A stretch of DNA of 6,733 bases from Pseudomonadota bacterium (GTDB taxonomy: Bacteria; Bdellovibrionota; Bacteriovoracia; Bacteriovoracales; Bacteriovoracaceae). Below, one piece after another: positions 1 to 6,270 of the stretch. Position numbers and translations under genes: made by a program. The stretch lies in contig JAEYUK010000305.1 in assembly GCA_023432655.1 (NCBI GenBank), forward strand, positions 1 to 6,733. Reading direction: 5' to 3'. Position 1 is the stretch's first letter. Each line of letters begins with the position of its first letter. The notes below the pieces were generated by a model, which did no database searches, was not told the origin of the DNA, and saw nothing but the letters and a program-made list of their open reading frames with translations.

Positions 1-842
1 TTATTGATCTCATCCATTTTAGGTTCCGTGGCCCACATACCGAGGAGTTCAGTGATTCTTCTATCAAGACCCTGATCATGAAAAGCTTTCGGAACTTTAT
101 AAATCAAATCCAAATCAATGGACTGAAAAACATTCTGCTTAGGAATATTACAAAAAAGAGAAATTTTTTCCAGAATTGAGGTATCAATGGCCCGATCCGC
201 CCGGCAGATAATGATTTGCGGGAAGAGACCGATTGAACGCATCTCTTTTACGGAATGCTGGGCCGGTTTTGACTTCAATTCTCCAGCGGCTTCAATATAA
301 GGAACCAGGACTAAATGGATAAAAAGAACATTCTCCGTACCAACATCTAAGGCGAACTGTCTGATCGCTTCCATGAATGGAAGTGATTCAATATCCCCTA
401 CTGTCCCGCCAATTTCACCGATCAGAAGATCGCAGTTCTCACTGGCAAGATGTATTCTTCGTTTAATTTCATCTGTAATGTGAGGGACAACTTGAACGGT
501 TTTTCCGAGGTACTTACCTTCCCGTTCATTTTCAATCACCTGGAGATAAACCTTACCCGAAGTGAAGTTATTATCGCGAGTCAGAGTGAGTGAAGTGAAT
601 CTTTCGTAGTGGCCCAGATCCAGATCGGTTTCCGCTCCATCATCAGTGACAAAAACCTCTCCATGCTGAGTAGGACTCATCGTTCCCGGATCCACGTTGA
701 TATAAGGATCCATTTTAAGCATGTTGATCTTAATCCCACGGCGCTCCAGAAGACATCCGATGCTGGCCGCGGCCAGACCTTTTCCCAGAGAACTGGTCAC
801 ACCGCCGGTAATAAAAATATACTTTTTATCGTGCTTTCTCAC
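1..842 (-). CDS. pyrG: CTP synthase (glutamine-hydrolysing), N-terminal 280 residues, cut by window edge
   Basis: Makes CTP from UTP, ATP and glutamine in the cytoplasm, the last step of pyrimidine nucleotide synthesis. The visible part is the synthetase (amidoligase) domain. Residues 13-22 form the P-loop [10 protein letters not shown] with Lys21. [13 protein letters not shown] lies at 45-57. [11 protein letters not shown] at 72-82 includes Asp75, and [12 protein letters not shown] at 142-153 includes Glu143; these line up with the E. coli Mg ligands Asp72 and Glu140 at a constant offset of 3. KSKPAQ at 190-195 matches the E. coli UTP/CTP-site segment KTKPTQ. No stop is reached, so the glutaminase domain (family total about 540 residues) lies left of the window. 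The start is GTG at 842-840, preceded by a good Shine-Dalgarno and overlapping the kdsB stop as GTGA, which suggests translational coupling. One oddity is Thr16 in the P-loop, where E. coli has Val. The family call is very secure. Confidence 0.97.
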   Translation of the reverse strand, partial: MRKHDKKYIFITGGVTSSLGKGLAAASIGCLLERRGIKINMLKMDPYINVDPGTMSPTQHGEVFVTDDGAETDLDLGHYERFTSLTLTRDNNFTSGKVYLQVIENEREGKYLGKTVQVVPHITDEIKRRIHLASENCDLLIGEIGGTVGDIESLPFMEAIRQFALDVGTENVLFIHLVLVPYIEAAGELKSKPAQHSVKEMRSIGLFPQIIICRADRAIDTSILEKISLFCNIPKQNVFQSIDLDLIYKVPKAFHDQGLDRRITELLGMWATEPKMDEIN

Positions 843-1573
843 TGAAGAGCTCCTTCAACTTTTTTAATATCTTCCGGGACATCTACTCCCATTAATTTTT
901 GAGTCGTTAAAACTGCACCTATCGTCATTTGATTTTCCAAGGCCCGAAGTTGTTCTAATTTCTCCAGGTCTTCCAGGACCGACATGGGAAGTTTAACAAA
1001 AGCCGATAGAGCTTGAGGTTTATAACTGTAAACCCCTATGTGCTGATACCAGGAATACTCTCTCCCCCCATCGCGATCATAGGGAAGAGAAGCCCTGGAA
1101 AAATAGAAACATTGTTTGGAATCTGGGGAGTAGACCGCCTTAACCACGTTAGGGTTTTTGAAATCCTCCTCTTTAACCGATCGCTCACGTAAAAGAGTTC
1201 CGATACTATAGTTACTCGCCAGATGAAACTCCGCTAATTCCTTTAATACATTTCCCTTAAGTAGTGGTTCATCTCCTTGAACATTGATCACTAAGTCAGG
1301 ATTTTCTGCCTTTAAAAAACGTTCATAGGCCAGTGCAATTCGTTCCGAGCCGGAAGGAACATTATCATTTACCCGTAATACTTTTCCGCCAAACTCGTGC
1401 ACATGAGTTTCAATACCGTCATGGTCAGTCACAACATAAGTCGCTAGTCCCGACTCCTGACAGTTTTTATAAACACGCTCGATCATGGAAACGCCGGCAA
1501 TTTTCGCCAATGGTTTTCCGGGAAAACGCGAAGACTGGAACCGTGCCGGTATGAGGATTACGACTTTTGCCAT
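839..1573 (-). CDS. kdsB: 3-deoxy-manno-octulosonate cytidylyltransferase (CMP-Kdo synthetase)
   Basis: Activates Kdo with CTP to give CMP-Kdo and pyrophosphate in the cytoplasm. CMP-Kdo donates the Kdo that links lipid A to the lipopolysaccharide core. The protein has 244 residues, close to the 248 of E. coli KdsB. Visible motifs are the nucleotide-binding N terminus [15 protein letters not shown] (8-22), VPSGSERIA (72-80), NVQGDEPLL (97-105) with the metal-binding Asp101, [12 protein letters not shown] (157-168), HIGVYSY (178-184), [11 protein letters not shown] (200-210) and GVDVPEDI (229-236). The ATG start has only a weak AAGG about 10 nt upstream, but it sits exactly before the conserved beta strand ([11 protein letters not shown]). 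It is the first gene of the minus-strand unit and hands directly over to pyrG, which supplies its CTP substrate. Complete, with no sign of damage. Confidence 0.97.
   Translation of the reverse strand: MAKVVILIPARFQSSRFPGKPLAKIAGVSMIERVYKNCQESGLATYVVTDHDGIETHVHEFGGKVLRVNDNVPSGSERIALAYERFLKAENPDLVINVQGDEPLLKGNVLKELAEFHLASNYSIGTLLRERSVKEEDFKNPNVVKAVYSPDSKQCFYFSRASLPYDRDGGREYSWYQHIGVYSYKPQALSAFVKLPMSVLEDLEKLEQLRALENQMTIGAVLTTQKLMGVDVPEDIKKVEGALQ
850..855 (-). promoter_or_regulatory. Ribosome binding site of pyrG, inside the kdsB 3' end
   Basis: AAGGAG on the minus strand lies 7 nt upstream of the GTG at 842-840. It supports that non-ATG start, which overlaps the kdsB TGA by 4 nt. The site is within the last codons of kdsB, so ribosomes finishing kdsB would sit on it. 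Confidence 0.75.
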
Positions 1574-1608
1574 AATTGTAATTTGCCTTACTGTTAAGTT
1601 GACCCCTC

Positions 1609-1637
1609 ATATTACGTTTTTTGGAAGCATACGACAA
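1609..1637 (-). promoter_or_regulatory. Candidate sigma70-type promoter for kdsB-pyrG
   Basis: On the minus strand TTGTCG (1637-1632) and TAATAT (1614-1609) are separated by 17 nt. Each matches the consensus hexamer at 4 of 6 positions. Transcription would start near 1602, giving a leader of about 30 nt before the kdsB ATG. This is an inference by pattern only; sigma consensus in this lineage is assumed to be E. coli-like. Confidence 0.4.
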
Positions 1638-1659
1638 TGAAAGGGAAAGAGTTTTAACC

Positions 1660-1687
1660 TTGCGTTAGCTAAGTGGCATGCTAAACT
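1660..1687 (+). promoter_or_regulatory. Weak candidate promoter giving a leaderless start at 1694
   Basis: TTGCGT (1660-1665) and TAAACT (1682-1687) are spaced 16 nt apart. The second hexamer ends 6 nt before the ATG at 1694, so transcription would begin at or next to the start codon. No Shine-Dalgarno is visible upstream of that ATG, which fits a leaderless message. The match is modest (3/6 and 4/6). Confidence 0.25.
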
Positions 1688-1693
1688 TTATTC

Positions 1694-2038
1694 ATGAAAC
1701 GCATTTTAACCGTCATTGTTTTGGCACTTTCAACCGTGATTTTTGCTCAGGATGAGGGAATAATGCAAGATGCCATCACAAAACCTGTGCTCAGTCTCCG
1801 TTGTAAGGAACTTTTTAAAGAACGTGCAGAAAAAATCAAAGTCCAGCAGCGCCTCAATGCCCTTCTTAGCCGTAATCAAGATCTCATCAAAAAAAGTCCC
1901 AAGGCCAAAGAAAGTATGCATTCGCGACTCATGTCCAATCAGGTAAAAGTGAAGAATGAACTTTATCTGACTAATTTACAAATTGAGACGATGGAAGAAA
2001 ATATTGTCCGATCAGGTTGCCCTGGACTCTCCCTTTAA
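1694..2038 (+). CDS. Small secreted helical protein with two cysteines, function unknown
   Basis: I do not recognise the family. The 114-residue product begins with a clear signal peptide (basic MKR, hydrophobic 4-17), with probable cleavage after Ala18 (VIFA|QDE), so it should be periplasmic. The signal peptide fixes the ATG as the start, although no Shine-Dalgarno precedes it. The mature part (19-114) is highly charged and predicted by eye to be two long helices, about 33-66 and 71-107, joined by a short turn around KKSPK (66-70). Spaced hydrophobics (Leu40, Ile48, Leu54, Leu57, Leu64; Leu79, Val86, Leu90, Leu95, Met100, Ile104) suggest an antiparallel coiled coil. Cys37 near the start of helix 1 and Cys109 just after helix 2 (RSGCPG) could form a disulfide closing the open end of the hairpin. 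It leads the plus-strand run, 73 nt ahead of the TolC-family gene, suggesting an envelope role. A lipoprotein is excluded because there is no lipobox cysteine. Confidence 0.75.
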   Translation: MKRILTVIVLALSTVIFAQDEGIMQDAITKPVLSLRCKELFKERAEKIKVQQRLNALLSRNQDLIKKSPKAKESMHSRLMSNQVKVKNELYLTNLQIETMEENIVRSGCPGLSL

Positions 2039-2098
2039 TATCTGATTTTACTTCTCAGAATTCTTGATGTTACACTTTTCTCCGCACACACATATTTC

Positions 2099-2103
2099 GG
2101 GAG
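2099..2103 (+). promoter_or_regulatory. Ribosome binding site that selects the TTG start at 2112
   Basis: GGGAG lies 8 nt before TTG at 2112-2114. The two upstream in-frame alternatives, TTG at 2064 and ATG at 2067, have no comparable site and would put a polar 15-16-residue stretch ahead of the signal peptide. Confidence 0.65.
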
Positions 2104-2111
2104 AAAAAGCT

Positions 2112-3605
2112 TTGGATAAAGCCCTCTTAATCTTTCTACTTTTAGGAAGCTCACTCGTCTATGCACAGGACGAGGATCTTTCTGCTCTGGAACTTGCCAT
2201 TCAACAGGATGTCACTGAAACCACACCGTCTCGAAGCGGACAAGGTCGTCGCCGTGGAGCTACTCGTCCAACTCAAGTGACACAAAATCAGGAAGGCCGG
2301 GCGATAGATCTGCGCTCCGTACTGGAGGAAGGTTTCCGAAAAAACCCTTTTGAACAAATCCGTGGTCAACAAAAAGAACAAATCGATCTCTTGAAAACGG
2401 ATTTGTATCAAAAATTCTGGCTACCAACTGTTTCATTAGAACTTGAAACGTCTAATCACCGCATTGACCGCTTTAAAGAATCTTCACAAAGCACTCCTGG
2501 AATGGGGGCCCAAAAAGCTCCAACAGGTAGTCTCGGTCTAGTGATTGATGATTACACCCTTTTTAACTGGGGTCGGGATTATCTTCAGTACCAAAATGAA
2601 AAACAAACTTTGAACCGCGCGAATCAACAGTTAGTTGAATCACGTCGTCGTTTAAAGTTTGATCTTATTACCCAATACTTCAATCTGGTTCGCACCCGGG
2701 AAGTACGGCGCATTTATCAGGAACAACTTCGCCAGACATCTTTCATTCATCGTCTGGCCCGTGAAAAACTGCAGCTCAGAAAAATCCGCGCCCAAGAATA
2801 CTATCAGACTCGCTCAGAGTATCTTCGTTCTCAGACTGAGTACCAGGAATCTCTTTACGACGTAGGTCTACAAGAGGAAGCATTGGCCAATCTCTTAGGA
2901 GATGAATGGCAGGGTTCTTACCGCACACAAGAACAACTTAAGTATGTTTCGGTCAACACTTCCATGGAAGAGGCTTTGAAACTTGCTAAAGAACAGTCCG
3001 TTGATTACAGAAACGCAAAACTTCAATATGACAATGCTAACCGTAGTTATGAGAAGGCCCTAAAAGATAATCTTCCTCTCCCAAAATTTAGCTTCAATCT
3101 GGGAACCTACCGCACAGGTTTTGACCCTGATGGAACTTCCTGGAATTATCAGACAACCCCGGGGAACAGAAATGTTGAATTAGTAGCAGCAATCGACATG
3201 AAGTGGACGCTTTTAGGTGAAGGCGGCTTCTTTAATTCTCGGGACAATCAGCAGGCCTACCTGAATAAACGAATTGCGGAAATTAATTACTTCAATACTA
3301 AGCGCCAGCTAGAAGTAAAAGTCCGCACCATTTATAAGACGCTCCGTTATCTCGAGCAGAAAGTTGAGATCGCTCAATTTCAACATAAAAATGCTCAGAG
3401 TAACTACGACAGTGTTCTGGATAACTACATCGCCGGCAAAACTTCTTACACGGATATCAAGCTCGCAGTAGATAACCTTGTTATCTCTCACATTAACAGT
3501 GAAAACGTTAAGTTTGAGCATCTTCTGAAAAAGCTGGAGCTTGCGGACTACATGGGTCTGGAAGATTTCCCGGGTGAAAATTTTGAACAATTGGCCCAGA
3601 GATAA
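2112..3605 (+). CDS. TolC-family outer-membrane channel protein
   Basis: Trimeric outer-membrane channel-tunnel family that lets inner-membrane pumps or type I secretion systems export across the outer membrane. From the TTG start at 2112 the product has 497 residues (E. coli TolC precursor: 493). The signal peptide is 1-18 (MDKALLIFLLLGSSLVYA), cleaved before QDED. Two OEP-type repeats follow a flexible, Arg/Gly-rich linker (about 37-62). Repeat 1 is about 65-265: RSVLEEGFRKNPFEQ, a beta segment around 103-151 ending in DYTLFNWGR, then long charged coiled-coil helices. Repeat 2 is about 283-480: SMEEALKLAKEQ, a beta segment about 322-368 containing MKWTLLGEGG, then YNYIAGKTSYTDI-like helix text at 432-450. 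No adaptor (membrane-fusion) or ABC/RND pump gene is in the window, so the partner is unknown. The next gene starts 3 nt after the stop. An ATG at 2067 would give 512 residues but has no Shine-Dalgarno. Confidence 0.88.
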   Translation: MDKALLIFLLLGSSLVYAQDEDLSALELAIQQDVTETTPSRSGQGRRRGATRPTQVTQNQEGRAIDLRSVLEEGFRKNPFEQIRGQQKEQIDLLKTDLYQKFWLPTVSLELETSNHRIDRFKESSQSTPGMGAQKAPTGSLGLVIDDYTLFNWGRDYLQYQNEKQTLNRANQQLVESRRRLKFDLITQYFNLVRTREVRRIYQEQLRQTSFIHRLAREKLQLRKIRAQEYYQTRSEYLRSQTEYQESLYDVGLQEEALANLLGDEWQGSYRTQEQLKYVSVNTSMEEALKLAKEQSVDYRNAKLQYDNANRSYEKALKDNLPLPKFSFNLGTYRTGFDPDGTSWNYQTTPGNRNVELVAAIDMKWTLLGEGGFFNSRDNQQAYLNKRIAEINYFNTKRQLEVKVRTIYKTLRYLEQKVEIAQFQHKNAQSNYDSVLDNYIAGKTSYTDIKLAVDNLVISHINSENVKFEHLLKKLELADYMGLEDFPGENFEQLAQR

Positions 3606-3608
3606 TTT

Positions 3609-4373
3609 ATGAAATACTTACTCCTTCTCCTTTTACCTCTTAACCTTTACGCTGGTCCCTTTGACCTTAGTGAGGAAGAATTAAACCCTGACTCAGAAGA
3701 GGTCTTAATCAGAAAACCTGAAAAATACCTCCGCCATGAGAGTATGATTTATGACTTTAATACGGACCTGGGTATTAAAGACCAACGCCAATATACCGGG
3801 ACTGATCGCAATCGTTTTTCTATCGCGGGCCACATCTCAGGTAACTACGAACAGGTTCGGGATATGCTGGGAGTGGAACTCTCCTACATGCGCCGCAGTT
3901 CACGTTATGATCAAATTTGGTGGGGAGTCCAATTCTTCCAGCACAATACTTATTTTGATGCGATCACCAGAAACCATTCACAAAAAGCTGGCAGTAACCC
4001 GAACGCTGAGAGTAATTACATTCGCCCAGGGAATACTAAAAATACCGTCATGGCCGGAGGTCTAGGTGTAGGCTACCGCTTCAAGCTTCTTCTCGATTTC
4101 TTTGAAACCGAGAATATGTTCGAAAATATCGATGTTTTTTTTAATGGCGTTTTTTTAGATGAGAAATTTATTGATGAAAAGTACCAGGGCTACGGTTTAA
4201 CCGCCAGCTATGGACTTCATAAACGTTCTGGAACTTCATTCTTCTACGGAGGGAAATTATCCTACAATGTGGCTTCGGTAACGAGAGATGCTATCGGCGA
4301 TGAGAAAAAAAGTGATCGCTCCTTAGCACTCGGTTGGTTATCCGCAGCCTTTGAATTGGGATTTTTCTATTAA
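3609..4373 (+). CDS. Secreted outer-membrane beta-barrel-like protein, function unknown
   Basis: A 254-residue product with a signal peptide (MKYLLLLLLPLNLYA, cleavage after Ala15). An acidic N-terminal stretch (about 18-55) has no obvious fold. From about 68 onward there are alternating polar/aromatic stretches typical of transmembrane beta strands: FSIAGHISG (70-78), LGVELSYMRR (87-96), IWWGVQFFQHN (103-113), TVMAGGLGVGYRF (146-158), IDVFFNGVFL (174-183), GYGLTASYGL (194-203), FFYGGKLSYNVA (211-222) and LALGWLSAAFELGFFY (239-254). The chain ends in an aromatic residue within alternating hydrophobics (FELGFFY), as expected for the C-terminal signal read by the BAM assembly machinery. About eight strands suggest a small barrel. 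The start is 3 nt after the TolC-family stop; upstream there is only a weak GAGA. It may accompany the TolC protein, but I do not recognise a family. Confidence 0.8.
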   Translation: MKYLLLLLLPLNLYAGPFDLSEEELNPDSEEVLIRKPEKYLRHESMIYDFNTDLGIKDQRQYTGTDRNRFSIAGHISGNYEQVRDMLGVELSYMRRSSRYDQIWWGVQFFQHNTYFDAITRNHSQKAGSNPNAESNYIRPGNTKNTVMAGGLGVGYRFKLLLDFFETENMFENIDVFFNGVFLDEKFIDEKYQGYGLTASYGLHKRSGTSFFYGGKLSYNVASVTRDAIGDEKKSDRSLALGWLSAAFELGFFY

Positions 4374-4376
4374 TTT

Positions 4377-5663
4377 ATGATACCTCGTTACGAAATACCT
4401 GAGATAAGCTCGATCTGGGCAGAGGATGCCAAATTTTCCTACTTTCTTAAAGTAGAGATGGCCCTTTTAAAGGCCTTAGAAGAAGCTAAGGTGTTCCCTC
4501 CGATAGGCAAGCATTTCCAAAATGCTAAAATCAATCTAGATCGGATCCATGAGATTGAAGCGAAAGTTCACCATGATGTGATTGCCTTTTGCACCTCCAT
4601 CACGGAACAAGTAGGAAGCGAAGGTAAGTTCTTTCATTACGGTTGCACCTCCTCTGATATTATTGATACGGCCCTATCTCTTCAGTTACGAGATTCTTTA
4701 AAAATTGAAATTAAGGCGCTTAAGGAACTTAGAGACGCCCTCTGGTTTCGGGCCCTTGGAACCAAAAATCTTTACACCCTTGGCCGCTCTCATGGGATGA
4801 TTGCTGAACCGATGAGCTTCGGTTTTAAGTTCCTCTCTTACGTGGCGGAGTTTTCTCGACGTCTGATCGATCTGGAAAAATTTGAAATGGATCTTACCGG
4901 CCAGATGTCTGGCGCAGTAGGAAACTACACCATTCTGACTCCTGAGATTGAAGAAAAAGTGATGAAAGAATTAGGTCTCAAGGTAGAGCCTCTTTCTACT
5001 CAGGTCATACCACGTGACCGTCTGGCAACTCTCGCCTCAATTCAAGCAGGCATCGCTGATGCCTTTGAGCGCCTGGCGATTGAAATCAGACACCTCCACC
5101 GCTCTGATGTTGGGGAAGTCGTAGAAGGTTTTAAACCAGGCCAGAAGGGCTCATCCACTATGCCTCATAAAAAGAATCCAATAGCTTCAGAAAATATTTC
5201 TGGTCTGGCGCGAGTGATCAGATCCCATGTGCAGATCGCTCACGAGAATACCCTTCTGTGGCATGAGCGTGATATCTCCCACTCTTCCAGTGAAAGGATG
5301 TGGGTCCCTGATAGCTTTGGCCTTACAGTCTATGCTTTAAGACGTGCCACTAGGATGATTAATGAGCTTCATGTAAATGAAGACAAGATCACAGCTCGGA
5401 CCCAAGAACAATTTGCAACAGCTTCCAGTTACATTCTTCATAAACTCATCCCTTCCTATGAAGGAACGCGAGAAGACCTTTATGCTCATATTCAAAGTGC
5501 CTCGTTCGAATCCAAAAACCGCGAAGAATTCATTAAGGCCCTTAAAAACAAGGGCCTTAAAATCGATGAATTAAAGTTGGATTCAAATGAAGGAATGTAT
5601 CGTGAGCAAACGGAAGCGGTCTTTAAGAGAATTGAGAAAACTTATAATCTCAAGACTACTTAA
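4377..5663 (+). CDS. purB: Adenylosuccinate lyase
   Basis: Cytoplasmic purine enzyme of the fumarase/aspartase superfamily, used twice in the pathway: it splits SAICAR to AICAR and adenylosuccinate to AMP, releasing fumarate each time. The length of 428 residues fits the short (B. subtilis-like, 431) form. Visible motifs are MIPRYEIPEISSIW at the N terminus, HHDVIAF with His66 (B. subtilis His68), GCTSSDIIDTA (89-99), GRSHGMIAEP with His139 (B. subtilis His141), the family signature GSSTMPHKKNP (258-268) carrying the catalytic serine of the flexible loop, and WHERDISHSSSER (295-307). All key residues are present, so it should be active. The ATG starts 3 nt after the beta-barrel gene with no good Shine-Dalgarno, suggesting translational coupling. 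An 11-bp perfect hairpin lies in codons near 386-395, and the last 8 nt overlap the convergent SPOR gene. Its place behind envelope genes, not purine genes, is unusual. Confidence 0.97.
   Translation: MIPRYEIPEISSIWAEDAKFSYFLKVEMALLKALEEAKVFPPIGKHFQNAKINLDRIHEIEAKVHHDVIAFCTSITEQVGSEGKFFHYGCTSSDIIDTALSLQLRDSLKIEIKALKELRDALWFRALGTKNLYTLGRSHGMIAEPMSFGFKFLSYVAEFSRRLIDLEKFEMDLTGQMSGAVGNYTILTPEIEEKVMKELGLKVEPLSTQVIPRDRLATLASIQAGIADAFERLAIEIRHLHRSDVGEVVEGFKPGQKGSSTMPHKKNPIASENISGLARVIRSHVQIAHENTLLWHERDISHSSSERMWVPDSFGLTVYALRRATRMINELHVNEDKITARTQEQFATASSYILHKLIPSYEGTREDLYAHIQSASFESKNREEFIKALKNKGLKIDELKLDSNEGMYREQTEAVFKRIEKTYNLKTT
5533..5560. repeat. 11-bp perfect inverted repeat (hairpin) inside purB
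   Basis: TTAAGGCCCTT (5533-5543) and AAGGGCCTTAA (5550-5560) are exact reverse complements around a 6-nt AAAAAC loop. The repeat is fully within purB coding sequence, in the codons for KALKNKGLK. Neither strand has a run of Ts directly after the stem, so it is not a standard intrinsic terminator. It lies about 100 nt beyond the end of the minus-strand SPOR gene, where it could pause or end antisense read-through into purB. That role is an inference. Confidence 0.7.
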
Positions 5664-6258
5664 TCTCTGAGATAATATGCTCTTGTCCTGAAAACAAGCT
5701 TTGCTCTTCTTTAATGTAGGCCTTAGCTTCCTCGACAGTATTGAAAAGACCAAGACTCACTCTATACCAATTGCCCTTGCCGGCAATACTAACTTCATTA
5801 ATGATGGGATTATAGCCTCGGACAGTGAAACCTTCAGCAAACTGCTTTGCTTCATCCATCGTTTCATAAGAGCCAAGCTGAATGGTAAATTTTCCGGCCA
5901 TAGGTGAAGGTGCCGCCGGGGTTTCTTCAACTTTAACGGCCTTTGTTTTATTATCGTCTGAAAACTTTTCCAGCTCATCAGTCAGACGATTTTTGGATTC
6001 ATCCATGAGTTTTTTTAGTTTTTCGTCATCTGTAAGACCTGAATCTTCTTCCACGACTTTTTCAACATCTTCTTCCAGCGCAGACTTTAACTCAACCGTC
6101 TTAACGTCTTCCGCTTTTATTCCAGATTCGTTAAAGGCGAGCTTCTTCCCGAGCCTGATTCCTAACGTGAAACTGGTGATAATTAAAACCACGACGAAGG
6201 TTAAAATCAGTACGATTTCTTTTTTTTCAAAAATGATGACTTTGTTATTTTCTTCCAT
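5656..6258 (-). CDS. Membrane-anchored SPOR-domain protein
   Basis: A 200-residue bitopic inner-membrane protein. Residues 1-14 are cytoplasmic (MEENNKVIIFEKKE), 15-35 are one hydrophobic membrane helix, 45-120 are an acidic, Lys/Glu-rich and then Ala/Pro-rich periplasmic linker, and about 122-198 form a SPOR domain (KFTIQLGSY, then DEAKQFAEGFTVRGYNP, then NWYRVSLGLFNTVEEAKAY). SPOR domains bind peptidoglycan stripped of stem peptides and usually direct proteins to the division septum (FtsN, DamX, DedD and others). The domain order TM-linker-SPOR matches those proteins, but no FtsN-specific feature can be seen, so the exact role is open. The start lacks a Shine-Dalgarno; the downstream sequence begins directly with the family-like FEKKE-TM segment, which supports it. 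It is convergent with purB (8-nt overlap) and divergent from the pilin gene. Confidence 0.88.
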   Translation of the reverse strand: MEENNKVIIFEKKEIVLILTFVVVLIITSFTLGIRLGKKLAFNESGIKAEDVKTVELKSALEEDVEKVVEEDSGLTDDEKLKKLMDESKNRLTDELEKFSDDNKTKAVKVEETPAAPSPMAGKFTIQLGSYETMDEAKQFAEGFTVRGYNPIINEVSIAGKGNWYRVSLGLFNTVEEAKAYIKEEQSLFSGQEHIISEIK

Positions 6259-6264
6259 GATTAC

Positions 6265-6270
6265 ATTTTA
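6265..6270 (-). promoter_or_regulatory. Candidate -10 element of the SPOR gene (leaderless start)
   Basis: TAAAAT on the minus strand (5 of 6 to TATAAT) ends 6 nt before the ATG at 6258, the same spacing as TAAACT before the ATG at 1694. No convincing -35 is present (TGGCGG at 17-nt spacing matches 3 of 6), and no Shine-Dalgarno precedes the ATG. Confidence 0.25.

Noticed and set aside
1599..1604. TTGACC as a plus-strand -35 element for the gene at 1694
   Set aside because: No -10-like hexamer occurs 15-19 nt downstream, and the start codon is too far away.
2041..2059. TCTGA-N9-TCAGA stem after the small secreted protein gene as a terminator
   Set aside because: Only 5 bp with a 9-nt loop and no T-run; too weak to claim.
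4474..4491. CCTTAG-N6-CTAAGG inverted repeat near the start of purB
   Set aside because: Six base pairs within coding sequence is expected by chance in a window of this size.
5647..5673. ATCTCA-N15-TGAGAT stem spanning the purB and SPOR stop codons
   Set aside because: Six AT-rich pairs with a 15-nt loop; chance occurrence is likely and no T-run follows.
5682..5698. CTTGT-N7-ACAAG stem as the purB terminator
   Set aside because: Only 5 bp, inside SPOR coding sequence, with a broken T stretch; not a credible intrinsic terminator.
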